The translations under genes and the position numbers were made by a program. Of a stretch of DNA of 64,000 bases, positions 32,195-40,876 are shown in pieces (the first letter of the stretch is position 1; every line of letters starts with the position of its first letter). The DNA is from Dielma sp000508965 (GTDB lineage Bacteria; Bacillota_I; Bacilli_A; Erysipelotrichales; Erysipelotrichaceae), in NCBI GenBank assembly GCA_000508965.1, contig BAHV02000008.1:62001-126000 (forward strand), in the 5' to 3' direction. Under the pieces are notes generated by a model that ran no database searches, had not been told where the DNA came from, and saw only the letters and a program-made list of their open reading frames with translations.

Positions 32195-32384
32195 GTTTAC
32201 ATAAATTGTAAATATTAAAAAGGTAAGTCTTAGAGTAGGATGCTTTACAGTAGGTGCTGGTTAAAATGTCTACAATATTATGGACAATCCTTAGTACGCT
32301 TTTTTCATATTGATAATGGTATTATGAAATTGGCTAAAGAGAACATTCAGCGAGCCGGGTAAAACCCTATTGGGAGGTGATTAA
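32195..32384 (+). promoter_or_regulatory. Leader upstream of the fructose-type PTS operon
   Basis: No gene is seen in these 190 bases. A TATTAT box lies near 32320 and a CGGGT-AAA-ACCC hairpin near 32357-32368, just before the regulator ribosome binding site TTGGGAGGTG. I see no clear -35 box, cre site or RAT antiterminator element. Confidence 0.3.
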
Positions 32385-33905
32385 ATGAAATTAAGTGACA
32401 GACAGAAAAGTATCATGAAAAGCTTATTGGAATCCCATGACTACCAAACGACTGAACAGATTGCCAGACAGCTGAATGTATCGAAGAAAACCATCTATCG
32501 GGAACTCGATGAGTTAAGGAATTTACTGCGTAATGAAAACATTGAATTTGATTCGAAGATCGGCGCCGGGGTACGGATTGATCTTGATCAGGCTACGCGG
32601 AATCAATGGACGCTGAAGCTTGCGACCGACAGCTCACTTCCCTTGGATCAGCGGCGGTATGAGATATTAATAGATCTGCTTCAGAATGCTCCCCAGCTGA
32701 CATCAATTAAAAAACTTTCAGATTACTACTTTGTTTCACGATCTTCCATTCAAAATGATTTGAAATACATTGAGGAATGGATTCGCTGTTATGATCTTTC
32801 CTTGATTAGAAACAGTTTGGGAACAGGCATTGACGGCAGGGAAATCGATATCCGAAAGGCACTAACAACCGCAATTATAAAATATCATTCAGGGACGGCC
32901 AATATGCAGACCAGTGCTTCGGAACGCATCGATGCTGATACCCGTACCATCCTGGTTCAGCAATTCAGTGAACAGGTGGTGGTATATGTGGAGAATTTGA
33001 TTCATGAAGCTGAGAATCAGCTGCACAGTGTGATTGGCGATCCTTATTATATCAATATTCTGACACACATTCTGATTCTGATCAATCGCGTCCGCAGCGG
33101 CAAACAGCTAGATTATAAGCCAAATGGCATCAATGAGGCAGATCTGCATGTGTTCCGCATCGCTGTTGAGATGTCAACCAAGATTAAGCTGCATTTGAAT
33201 CTGGAGATTCCGGATTCAGAAATCTATTATATCTATCAGCATTTGGATACAAGCGGATATGGGATTGAGCCATCAATCAGCAATAAGGATATTGAATTTA
33301 CCAACATTAATTCAAAGGTGAAAGAATACTGTCATGATATTATCGGCGCGATGAGTCAAGTGACTGATGCGCAGATCGTCAATGACAATTATTTAAAACG
33401 TTATTTGCTGCTGCATCTGCATTCAATGATCGGCAGACAGAAGTATCAGATAGAGATCAGCTGTCCGCTGCTCTTGGCAGTAAAAAATGATTATCAGGAA
33501 TTATTCACAAAAACAGTCCGAGTTGTCAACGAAATTACCCAACGTTATTATCCGCAATATCAAATTTCGGAAGATGAACTGGCTTATCTGACCTTATATA
33601 TACAAGGTTCACTTGAGGTGGTGCAGCTAAAAAAACTGCGGGTGATCGTTGTCTGTTCCAGCGGCATCGGAACTTCGCATCTGTTGATGGCAAGGATCAA
33701 AAAGACCTTTCCAACTTGGGACGTGGTAGATATGATTGCCGCTTCTAAGGTAAATACGCTGGATCAATTGCCGGAGAAGATTGATCTGATCGTATCAACT
33801 GTTAATATCGCGGATTATAAGCTGCATATTCCGCTGGCATTTGTTTCTGTTTTATTTAATGAAAATGACATAAAGAATGTGAAATCGGTACTAGAGAATA
33901 GGTAA
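32385..33905 (+). CDS. PRD-containing PTS transcriptional regulator (BglG/MtlR family)
   Basis: The 506-residue product has two helix-turn-helix domains at the N-terminus (TTEQIARQLNVSKKTIYREL and LSDYYFVSRSSIQNDLKYI), two PRD domains (about residues 185-290 and 300-400, with phosphorylatable His candidates in HILILINRV and LLHLHSMIG) and a C-terminal EIIB-like domain (VVCSSGIGTSHLLMARI). It is an MtlR/LicR-type DNA-binding activator controlled by PTS phosphorylation, but lacks a C-terminal EIIA domain. A separate EIIA gene follows after 15 bases. Confidence 0.9.
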   Translation: MKLSDRQKSIMKSLLESHDYQTTEQIARQLNVSKKTIYRELDELRNLLRNENIEFDSKIGAGVRIDLDQATRNQWTLKLATDSSLPLDQRRYEILIDLLQNAPQLTSIKKLSDYYFVSRSSIQNDLKYIEEWIRCYDLSLIRNSLGTGIDGREIDIRKALTTAIIKYHSGTANMQTSASERIDADTRTILVQQFSEQVVVYVENLIHEAENQLHSVIGDPYYINILTHILILINRVRSGKQLDYKPNGINEADLHVFRIAVEMSTKIKLHLNLEIPDSEIYYIYQHLDTSGYGIEPSISNKDIEFTNINSKVKEYCHDIIGAMSQVTDAQIVNDNYLKRYLLLHLHSMIGRQKYQIEISCPLLLAVKNDYQELFTKTVRVVNEITQRYYPQYQISEDELAYLTLYIQGSLEVVQLKKLRVIVVCSSGIGTSHLLMARIKKTFPTWDVVDMIAASKVNTLDQLPEKIDLIVSTVNIADYKLHIPLAFVSVLFNENDIKNVKSVLENR

Positions 33906-33920
33906 CCAGGGAGGGAAAGC

Positions 33921-34391
33921 ATGGAAGAGCTTAGTATTCGTTCAGTTTTAAATGAACAGCGCATTGACCTGCATCTTAAAGGTCGAACGAAGGATGAAGT
34001 ATTGAATGAAATGGTTGATCTGCTGTTTAAGGATTCGGTTCTGTCATCCAAGGAGCAATTTTTAAAGGATGTGTATTATCGTGAAGGGGAAGGGATTACG
34101 GGTATCGGTGATGGTATCGCAATACCGCATGGTAAATCTGATTCAGTGCTTCATACTGCGGTGGCCATCGGCCGCAGTGACCATGATCTGGAATGGCGTT
34201 CAATTGATGATAAACCAGTTCGGTTAATTATTATGCTGGCAATTAAGTCAGTCGATAAGACCGTTCATATGAAGCTGTTGTCAAATGTGGCAACTTCATT
34301 GTGTCAGCGTGATGTGATTGAACAGATTTTCATCAGTGAGGATAAGGAAGAAATTATTGAGCTCTTTGAGCAGAAAGGAGGGAAAGAATGA
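33921..34391 (+). CDS. PTS fructose-family EIIA
   Basis: This 156-residue protein follows CAGGGAGGGAAAGC. It has the EIIA-2 (fructose/mannitol) pattern with the phosphoryl-accepting His in GIGDGIAIPHGKSD (about residue 74). It takes phosphate from HPr and passes it to the EIIB encoded next. It can also phosphorylate the PRDs of the regulator encoded upstream. It overlaps the EIIB gene by four bases. Confidence 0.92.
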   Translation: MEELSIRSVLNEQRIDLHLKGRTKDEVLNEMVDLLFKDSVLSSKEQFLKDVYYREGEGITGIGDGIAIPHGKSDSVLHTAVAIGRSDHDLEWRSIDDKPVRLIIMLAIKSVDKTVHMKLLSNVATSLCQRDVIEQIFISEDKEEIIELFEQKGGKE

Positions 34392-34705
34392 GAATCGTTG
34401 GTATAACGGCATGTCCGACCGGCATTGCCCATACTTACATCACCAAGCAGAAAATTGTTGAGGCAGCTAAGGAATGCGGATTCCCATGCCATATTGAAAC
34501 ACAGGGAACGATTGGCGTTGAGGATGAACTGACTGCCCAGCAGATTGCGGAAGCGGATGTGGTAATTCTGGCGGTGGATGTGAAGATATCAGGTGAAAAC
34601 CGTTTTGCGGGTAAGCCGATCGTGCGCTGCCGCACTGAAGATGTGATGCGGAATACTGTGGGTTTTTTAAAGAAAATCGAAGCTAAATTAAATTCGAGAA
34701 AATGA
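34388..34705 (+). CDS. PTS fructose-family EIIB
   Basis: This 105-residue protein begins MRIVGITACPTGIAHTYI, the fructose EIIB signature with the phosphorylated Cys near residue 9. A CAEDVxR-like segment (VRCRTEDVMRNT) lies near the end. It transfers phosphate from EIIA to the incoming sugar at EIIC. The overlap with EIIA (ATGA) and the close EIIC gene make a split A-B-C transporter. Confidence 0.92.
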   Translation: MRIVGITACPTGIAHTYITKQKIVEAAKECGFPCHIETQGTIGVEDELTAQQIAEADVVILAVDVKISGENRFAGKPIVRCRTEDVMRNTVGFLKKIEAKLNSRK

Positions 34706-34716
34706 GGAGAAACAAT

Positions 34717-35814
34717 ATGAAAATGAATTTTAAGGAGATTAAACGTCATGTGATGACCGGTATATCCTTTATGGTTCCGGTTGTTGTCGGCGCGGGCTTA
34801 TGTCAGGCATTAGGGGTAATTCTGGGCGGTCCTAATATCGCGGATCAAACAGGCACGTTCATTTATTTTATTTATAAAGCCGGTAATATGGCAATGGGTA
34901 CGATGATCATACCGGTTATCGCGGCTGCCATTGCCTATTCAATCGCTGATCGCCCAGGTATTGCTCCGGGCTTAGTCGTAGGTCTGGTCAGTGCTGAGGT
35001 TAAGGCAGGCTTCCTTGGCGGTATTTTGGGCGCTTTCTTTGTTGGCTGGCTCGTTAATCTGATGAAAAAGCATATCAAGCTGCCAAAAACGATGCAGGGC
35101 TTAATGCCGATACTGATTATTCCATTCTTTGCGTCATTGATTTCAGGGGTTGTGATGTTTACTGTTTTAGGTGTACCGATTGCGGCATTCATGAAAGCAT
35201 TTACCGATTTTATTGCCAGTTTATCCTCAGGTTCAAAGTTTGTTTACGGTGCCGTTATGTCAGCCGGCAGCGCGTTTGATTTCGGCGGCCCGGTGAATAA
35301 GACCGTTTCATTATATACGACCGGTATGCTGGCGGACGGCATCTTACAGCCAAAGGCATGCCACATGGTTGCCTGTATGATACCGCCGATGGGCGTATTG
35401 GTTGCCTGGGCATTATCTAAAATATTCCATAAACCAATTTGGACGAATGATGAAAAAGAAAACCTAAAAGCATGCGGTCCAATGGGTATCTGTATGATTA
35501 CAGAATGTGTCATTCCATTAGCTATGAATGATTTGTGGCGGGTTGTTGTTTCATCAGTCATCGGGGGTTCAATTGCCGGCGGCTTATGTATGATGTGGGA
35601 TGTACAGTCACCGGTAGCCCATGGCGGCTGGTTCGTTATTCCTTCCTTTACCCATGCCGACAAATTTGTCATCGCATTAATTTTAGGCAGTCTGATTATG
35701 GGAACTGTATTGTTCTTATTAAAACGCCGCCTGAGTGAGGAGCAGGTCATCAATGGCAGTGATTATGATCCAAATGAAAATCAGGAAGCGGCAGATGTAA
35801 ATATTGAATTCTAA
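34717..35814 (+). CDS. PTS fructose-family EIIC permease
   Basis: The ATG at 34717 follows ATGAGGAGAAACAAT; an ATG at 34702 would place the ribosome binding site inside the gene. The 365-residue protein has about ten membrane segments. It carries fructose EIIC landmarks: GISFMVPVVVGAGLCQALG, SIADRPGIAPGLVVGL, GSAFDFGGPVNKT and MIPPMGVLVAWAL. The C-terminus is acidic. The exact sugar cannot be read from the sequence. The aldolase and transaldolase genes downstream suggest a ketose or sugar alcohol. Confidence 0.92.
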   Translation: MKMNFKEIKRHVMTGISFMVPVVVGAGLCQALGVILGGPNIADQTGTFIYFIYKAGNMAMGTMIIPVIAAAIAYSIADRPGIAPGLVVGLVSAEVKAGFLGGILGAFFVGWLVNLMKKHIKLPKTMQGLMPILIIPFFASLISGVVMFTVLGVPIAAFMKAFTDFIASLSSGSKFVYGAVMSAGSAFDFGGPVNKTVSLYTTGMLADGILQPKACHMVACMIPPMGVLVAWALSKIFHKPIWTNDEKENLKACGPMGICMITECVIPLAMNDLWRVVVSSVIGGSIAGGLCMMWDVQSPVAHGGWFVIPSFTHADKFVIALILGSLIMGTVLFLLKRRLSEEQVINGSDYDPNENQEAADVNIEF

Positions 35815-35821
35815 TTAACAT

Positions 35822-35843
35822 GGCTGCCTGAAAAAAGGCAGCC
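35822..35843 (+). terminator. Intercistronic hairpin between EIIC and aldolase
   Basis: GGCTGCC (35822-35828) pairs with GGCAGCC (35837-35843) around an A-rich loop, followed by GCTTTATT. The T tract is weak, so it may be a partial terminator or an mRNA-stabilising hairpin that lowers expression of the downstream enzymes relative to the transporter. Confidence 0.55.
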
Positions 35844-35871
35844 GCTTTATTAAAGCAGAAAGGAAATAATC

Positions 35872-36759
35872 ATGCTTATCACAATGAAAGAATTATTAAA
35901 AGTTGCTTCAAAGCATCATTTTACGATTGGCGCCTTTAATGTTACCGAGGTCTCAAATTTCAAATGTGTTTTTGAAACGGCGGAAGAACTGCAGGCACCG
36001 ACGATTATCGCAGTGGCTGCCAATGAACTGGACTTCTGTGAAAAAGAATACTATCAGTATGTGCGGGAGAAATTGATGAACTCACAGGTACCCTACTGTC
36101 TGCATCTGGATCATGGCCGCTCATTGCAGGATTGTCTTCGCGCTATACAGGCCGGTTTTACATCGGTGATGTTTGATGGCTCGCATCTGCCTTATGAGGA
36201 AAACGTAGCCCAGACTAAAGCGATTGCGGAAATTGCGCATTGCATCAATGTATCTGTCGAGGGTGAGCTTGGTACGATCGGCAATACCGGCAATAGTGAT
36301 GAAGGCGGCGCGGATATTGTCTATACTCAGCCGGAAGAGGTTGTAGACTATGTCGCAAAAACCGGTGTCGATACACTGGCCATCGCCATTGGTACGTCTC
36401 ATGGATTATATCCGGACGGCTTTAAACCGGTATTACAGCTTGATCTGCTTAAACGTATTAGGTCTGTCAGCAATATCCCCTTGGTGCTGCATGGCGGTTC
36501 CGGACAAGATGATGATCAGGTACGTCAGGCATCCAAGATCGGTATTCAGAAAATTAATGTTGCCAGTGAATATAAGGCGGCGTATTCATATGAATTAAAC
36601 CGCATTATCACGGAAACCAAAGATTTTAAATTTGCTGTCACCATGCCAAAAGCAATGGCTGCTGCCAAAGCGGTAATCGCCCATAAGATGGATGTTTTTG
36701 GATGTATCGACAAGGCTTATCTATATCATGAGAATTTAAGCCGGGGTGAAGAAAAATGA
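35872..36759 (+). CDS. Class II ketose-bisphosphate aldolase
   Basis: The 295-residue product has class II aldolase motifs: HLDHGRSLQDCLRAIQAGF with the zinc His, SVEGELGTIG, IGTSHGLYPDG with the second His, and VLHGGSG with the third. It splits a ketose (bis)phosphate into dihydroxyacetone phosphate and an aldehyde. Members include fructose-, tagatose- and sedoheptulose-type aldolases, and the substrate cannot be told. It follows GAAAGGAAATAATC and overlaps the racemase-like gene by four bases. Confidence 0.9.
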   Translation: MLITMKELLKVASKHHFTIGAFNVTEVSNFKCVFETAEELQAPTIIAVAANELDFCEKEYYQYVREKLMNSQVPYCLHLDHGRSLQDCLRAIQAGFTSVMFDGSHLPYEENVAQTKAIAEIAHCINVSVEGELGTIGNTGNSDEGGADIVYTQPEEVVDYVAKTGVDTLAIAIGTSHGLYPDGFKPVLQLDLLKRIRSVSNIPLVLHGGSGQDDDQVRQASKIGIQKINVASEYKAAYSYELNRIITETKDFKFAVTMPKAMAAAKAVIAHKMDVFGCIDKAYLYHENLSRGEEK

Positions 36760-37418
36760 AAGTAGTTATGATTCATACAAGTCCGGTATCACTGAATGAA
36801 CTGAAAGCATTATGCGCAGAAATCATACCGGGTGTGGAATTGGTAAATATCATCGATGACAGTCTGCTTGATGAGGTGAAGAAGAATGGCACTCTGACCC
36901 CGGCGATACTCAGCCGAATGTGTCAGTATGTGCAGATTGCTGATAAACTGGAACCTGATTTAATTTTTAATCAATGCTCCTCGGTCGGTGAAGCCTTTGA
37001 TCTTGCGAAGCAATGCACGTCAAGAAAGACTTTAAAAATTGATGAAGCGATGGCTGAAAAAGCGGTAGCCTTAGGTATGAAAATCGGCGTCATTGCCACC
37101 GTGGCGTCAACGATGCTGCCAAGCTGTAATCTTGTGAAAACCAAGGCTGAGACTGCGGGTAAGAATGTGGAAGTAAGGGAATATTTGGTAGATGGCGCTT
37201 TGGACATTTTAATGAAAGAGAAAAATGTGGAAAAGCACAATCAGCTTGTTTTAGACCAGATTCAGAAAGCCGCAGAAGAGAATGATGTCGTGGTCTTGGC
37301 ACAGGGATCAATGACTTCCTTGCTGCCTTATCTTGATGGGATTGCTAAGCCGGTGCTGACCAGTCCGCGATTGGCAATTGAGCGAATTAAGCAAATGCTG
37401 GAAGGAGAAATAAAATGA
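36756..37418 (+). CDS. Asp/Glu/hydantoin racemase-superfamily protein, atypical
   Basis: The 220-residue protein has the Asp/Glu racemase fold pattern with the first active-site Cys in FNQCSSVGEAFDLA. At the place of the second Cys (normally within a GCT/GCA loop) it has VVVLAQGSMTSLLP instead. Loss of the second catalytic Cys argues against a normal two-base racemase. It is coupled by four-base overlaps to the aldolase before it and the transaldolase after it, so it belongs to the sugar pathway. An isomerase or lyase role is possible. Confidence 0.72.
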   Translation: MKVVMIHTSPVSLNELKALCAEIIPGVELVNIIDDSLLDEVKKNGTLTPAILSRMCQYVQIADKLEPDLIFNQCSSVGEAFDLAKQCTSRKTLKIDEAMAEKAVALGMKIGVIATVASTMLPSCNLVKTKAETAGKNVEVREYLVDGALDILMKEKNVEKHNQLVLDQIQKAAEENDVVVLAQGSMTSLLPYLDGIAKPVLTSPRLAIERIKQMLEGEIK

Positions 37419-38455
37419 GTGAAAAACATTATTTTCAGCGTGTAAAGGAACAGAGTGAAACCCGCTTCTGGATCAATAATGTGACTGAAAAAGAAGCGCA
37501 TTGGGCGATTGATGAAGGGGCGGTGGGCTGTACTCAAAATCCATCATATGTCTATAAAATGATGAATCATCCGGAGATGCAGGAAAAGGTTGAAGCCTTG
37601 ATCAAAAAATATGTTGGCGGGGAATCCGATGCCAATGAAATCTTAATCAAGATTCAGCGTGATTTAGTTAAAGATATAGCGGCTGTCTTTCTGGATCAAT
37701 ATGAGACAAGTCAGGGACGCAGCGGGTATGTGAGTATTCAGGGTGATCCTTTCCATGAGGATGCGGATACGATTATTGCGCATGCGTTGTTTAATCGTCA
37801 GGCAGGCCCTAATATTATGGCCAAGATACCGGTTACTGAGGAAGGCTTAAAAGCCATTGAAGTGCTGGCAGCGCAGGGTGTACCCATCAATGCGACTGAG
37901 GTTATGTCTGTCCGTCAGGCATTGGATGTCTGTGAGGTATATGAACGAGCAACTCATGGCATGAAAAACAAGGCGCCGATTTATTATTCACACATCACCG
38001 GTATTCTTGATGAGTATTTGAAAAAGGTTGCCGAAACGGAAAAAATTGAGATATCGGCGGATATATTGTGGCAGGCGGGAATCTGCGCGGCTAAGAAAAC
38101 TTACTGGCTCTGCCGGCAGAAAAATAAGGAAGTTGGCTTTATCGGCGGCGGCGCGCGCGGTTTGCATCACTTCACGGAAATGGTTGGTGCGGATGCGAAT
38201 ATCACGATTAACTGGCAGGGGACAGCCGATAAACTGATCGCCGAGAATCCGATGGTTGTGCAGCGCTTTTTCATGCCGACACCGGATCGTGTGGTTGATG
38301 AGCTATGTACGAAGCTGCCTGATTTCAGAAAGGCTTATTTTGTGGAAGCTGTCAAACCATCTGAATATGAAGGTTTTGGTCCGGTCGTCTTATTCAGAAG
38401 CAGTTTTGAAGATGCCTGGTCAAAGGCATTAGATAAAATCAGATCTTATCAATGA
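37415..38455 (+). CDS. Transaldolase-family protein
   Basis: This 346-residue protein has a transaldolase pattern: CTQNPSYVYKMM near the start (TNPS-like), then IMAKIPVTEEGLKAIEVL with the Schiff-base Lys, and INATEVMSVRQALDV. It is longer than the small fructose-6-phosphate aldolases (about 220 residues), with a C-terminal extension beyond the barrel. It could move a dihydroxyacetone unit or act as an aldolase in the same pathway. It starts within the stop of the racemase-like gene and ends within the HAD gene start. Confidence 0.82.
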   Translation: MSEKHYFQRVKEQSETRFWINNVTEKEAHWAIDEGAVGCTQNPSYVYKMMNHPEMQEKVEALIKKYVGGESDANEILIKIQRDLVKDIAAVFLDQYETSQGRSGYVSIQGDPFHEDADTIIAHALFNRQAGPNIMAKIPVTEEGLKAIEVLAAQGVPINATEVMSVRQALDVCEVYERATHGMKNKAPIYYSHITGILDEYLKKVAETEKIEISADILWQAGICAAKKTYWLCRQKNKEVGFIGGGARGLHHFTEMVGADANITINWQGTADKLIAENPMVVQRFFMPTPDRVVDELCTKLPDFRKAYFVEAVKPSEYEGFGPVVLFRSSFEDAWSKALDKIRSYQ

Positions 38456-39255
38456 AGATAAGATGGCTATTTATTGATCTTGACGGAACGCTGCTGAATC
38501 AGCATAAGCAGCCGGGAAGTAAAGGTTTATCGGCGATCCGGACTCTAAAACAAAAAGGCCTGCATATTGGATTAGCTACCGGGCGCAGTGTTGATATCGT
38601 GGTGAAACTGTTGACATCATGGCAGCTGCTCAATCATATTGATGTAATTATCGGCATGAATGGTGCCCAGATCTATTCGCTCAAAGAGGCTGCCTGTTTC
38701 CGCCGGCATCTATTAAGCGCTGAACAGCTGAATGCGGTTATCTCCCATTGTTTACCCTATAATATTAATTATTATCTTTACGATATGATGAAACAGAAGG
38801 CATACTTGCGCAGGTTGGATGAATACAGTAAACACATCATCACCATAAATCAGTCAGCATATGTAATTCAAGAGCTGCCGATAATTAATAATTATGAAAA
38901 GCTGCTTGTATTATGTGAACCTTCAAAGAGTGCGGCAATCATCAATTCACTTCAACCATTTGACGATCTGCGGGTGATGCAGACACTGCCGTATTGCCTG
39001 GAAATTGTCAGCATTGAAAACTCAAAGCTCAGCGCTGTCAGGCAAATCTGTGAACATGAGGGCTGTTCCCTGAGAGAGGTAATGGCATTGGGTGATGAAA
39101 TGAATGATTTAGATTTATTATTGGATTGCGGCATTGGCGTGGCGATGCTTAACGGCAATGAGCAACTCAAAGCCAGTGCCGAGTGCTGCACAGAATATGA
39201 TAATAATCATGATGGTGTCGGTGAATTTTTATATCAATACTTTCATATAGAATAA
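38452..39255 (+). CDS. HAD-superfamily Cof-type sugar phosphatase
   Basis: The 267-residue product begins WLFIDLDGTLLNQ, the DxDGT nucleophile motif. It has ATGRSVDIV for motif II and VMALGDEMNDLDLLLDCG for motif IV. The Cof/YwpJ type has a C2 cap domain and removes phosphate from sugar phosphates or flavin phosphates. As last gene of the operon, coupled to the transaldolase by overlap, it may relieve sugar-phosphate stress. A terminator follows. Confidence 0.88.
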   Translation: MKIRWLFIDLDGTLLNQHKQPGSKGLSAIRTLKQKGLHIGLATGRSVDIVVKLLTSWQLLNHIDVIIGMNGAQIYSLKEAACFRRHLLSAEQLNAVISHCLPYNINYYLYDMMKQKAYLRRLDEYSKHIITINQSAYVIQELPIINNYEKLLVLCEPSKSAAIINSLQPFDDLRVMQTLPYCLEIVSIENSKLSAVRQICEHEGCSLREVMALGDEMNDLDLLLDCGIGVAMLNGNEQLKASAECCTEYDNNHDGVGEFLYQYFHIE

Positions 39256-39257
39256 AG

Positions 39258-39279
39258 ATCTGCACGAACGCAGATTTTT
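39258..39279 (+). terminator. Terminator of the fructose-type PTS operon
   Basis: ATCTGC (39258-39263) pairs with GCAGAT (39270-39275), followed by TTTTATTTT. Confidence 0.7.
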
Positions 39280-39330
39280 ATTTTAATGTACTAAAAGTCA
39301 ATCATTAATATTATCTTGACTTAATACGGA

Positions 39331-39347
39331 TTGGATTTTGAATCCAA
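39331..39347. promoter_or_regulatory. Palindromic operator-like site upstream of malQ
   Basis: TTGGATT-TTG-AATCCAA is a perfect seven-base inverted repeat located 90 bases before the malQ start. Two TATAAT boxes lie closer to the gene (about 39398 and 39411). It may bind a regulator of the glucan genes. Confidence 0.45.
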
Positions 39348-39436
39348 CCTTTTCTTAAATTCACTTAATTTAATAGTAAAAGGTTCAGCTTTTTTGTATA
39401 ATTAAACATATAATATCATAGGAAGCAGGGAATTTT

Positions 39437-40876
39437 ATGAGAAAAGCAGGAATATTACTTGCCGTTTCATCATTGCCAAGTAAAACAGGTGCCGGTGATT
39501 TTGGACCGGCATGTTACCAATTTATAGATGATTTAAAGGCATGTGGGATGCAGTGCTGGCAGTTTTTGCCGCTAAATCCACTCGGCTTTGGTAATTCACC
39601 ATATCAGCCTTATTCATCATTTGCCATCGATGATCTCTATTTGTCACTTGATTCTTTAAAAGCAGAAGGTCTGATAGCTGGTTTTAAGGAATACAATGCG
39701 CTGGCTGATCGCGTTGATTATGCGGCAGTGCGAGCTTTTAAAGAACCTTATATCTATGAGGCATATCAGAACTTTGAGCCTGATGATGGATATCGCGAGT
39801 TTATAAAAAATGCGTGGGTGCATAATTATGCGGTCTTCAAAGCATTGAAAAAACACAATGATGATAAGCTTTGGATCGATTGGCCAAGCAAGCAGAAAAA
39901 TTGGATCAAAAATCATGAATTTAACTTAGAGCCGTTTAAAGAGGATATCCGTCTGGAGATGTTTGCGCAATACAAATTGTATCAGCAGTGGATGAGTGTT
40001 AAGGCTTATGCCAACAAGCAGGGGATTCAATGTATCGGTGATCTTCCGATTTATGTTGGTCTTGACAGTGAGGATGTGTGGAGCCATCAAGACAGCTTTT
40101 TGCTTGATGATGACGGCCGTCCGTTGTTTATTGCCGGAGTACCGCCTGATTATTTTTCCAAGACAGGCCAGCGGTGGGGAAATCCGATCTACGACTGGGA
40201 CTATCTGAAAGCTCATGATTTTAAATTTTGGGAAAAGCGGATTGCTTACAATCTCAGCCTGTTTGATATTGTGCGTATCGATCATTTTCGGGCTTTTGAT
40301 ACGTATTGGAAGATTCCTGCGGACTGTCCGACCGCTGTTGTTGGCGAATGGATTGAAGCACCGGGCTATGAATTGTTTGATTATTTACTGAAAACACTGC
40401 CAAGCTTTCATATCATTGCCGAGGATCTGGGCGATTTGCGTGAAGAAGTGCTGATTCTTCGTGATCACTACCATTTTCCTGGCATGAAGGTTATTGAGTT
40501 TACCTTTGACCCTTGGCATGAGGATCGCAGGTCACAAACAAATATGATTGTTTATCCGGGTACTCATGATAATCAGACACTGCGTTCGTGGTATGAGGAT
40601 CAAAGCTGGCGCTTTAAGCTGCGCTGCCGCTGGGCGCTGAGGAAATATCAGCACGCTTCTATGCTTGATCGGCTGCTTGAATATACCTTCTGCGATGCTG
40701 CGGACACTGCCATCATTGCGATGCAGGATATACTTAAGCTTAATGATGCGGCACGTATGAATACACCGGGTACCATTGGTTCACCAAACTGGGAGTGGAA
40801 AATGATTGATTTTTCTGCTTTTGAACAGCGTGTTTTTGAGCTGCGGGGCATGCTGGAAAAGGGAAACCGCCTATGA
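39437..40876 (+). CDS. malQ: 4-alpha-glucanotransferase (amylomaltase)
   Basis: The 479-residue protein has GH77 motifs throughout: GILLAVSSLPSKTGAGDFG at the start, NPLGFGNSPYQPYSSFA, GDLPIYVGLDSEDVW, the nucleophile in VRIDHFRAF (Asp282), the acid/base in IIAEDLGDL (Glu329) and the third carboxylate in YPGTHDNQT (Asp378). It moves maltodextrin chains between acceptors in the cytoplasm. It shares four bases with the diguanylate cyclase gene and lies convergent to glycogen phosphorylase two genes on. Confidence 0.95.
   Translation: MRKAGILLAVSSLPSKTGAGDFGPACYQFIDDLKACGMQCWQFLPLNPLGFGNSPYQPYSSFAIDDLYLSLDSLKAEGLIAGFKEYNALADRVDYAAVRAFKEPYIYEAYQNFEPDDGYREFIKNAWVHNYAVFKALKKHNDDKLWIDWPSKQKNWIKNHEFNLEPFKEDIRLEMFAQYKLYQQWMSVKAYANKQGIQCIGDLPIYVGLDSEDVWSHQDSFLLDDDGRPLFIAGVPPDYFSKTGQRWGNPIYDWDYLKAHDFKFWEKRIAYNLSLFDIVRIDHFRAFDTYWKIPADCPTAVVGEWIEAPGYELFDYLLKTLPSFHIIAEDLGDLREEVLILRDHYHFPGMKVIEFTFDPWHEDRRSQTNMIVYPGTHDNQTLRSWYEDQSWRFKLRCRWALRKYQHASMLDRLLEYTFCDAADTAIIAMQDILKLNDAARMNTPGTIGSPNWEWKMIDFSAFEQRVFELRGMLEKGNRL

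Noticed and set aside
35244..35753. A 169-codon minus-strand frame opposite the EIIC gene
   Set aside because: It is antisense to a clear membrane permease and has no start signals.
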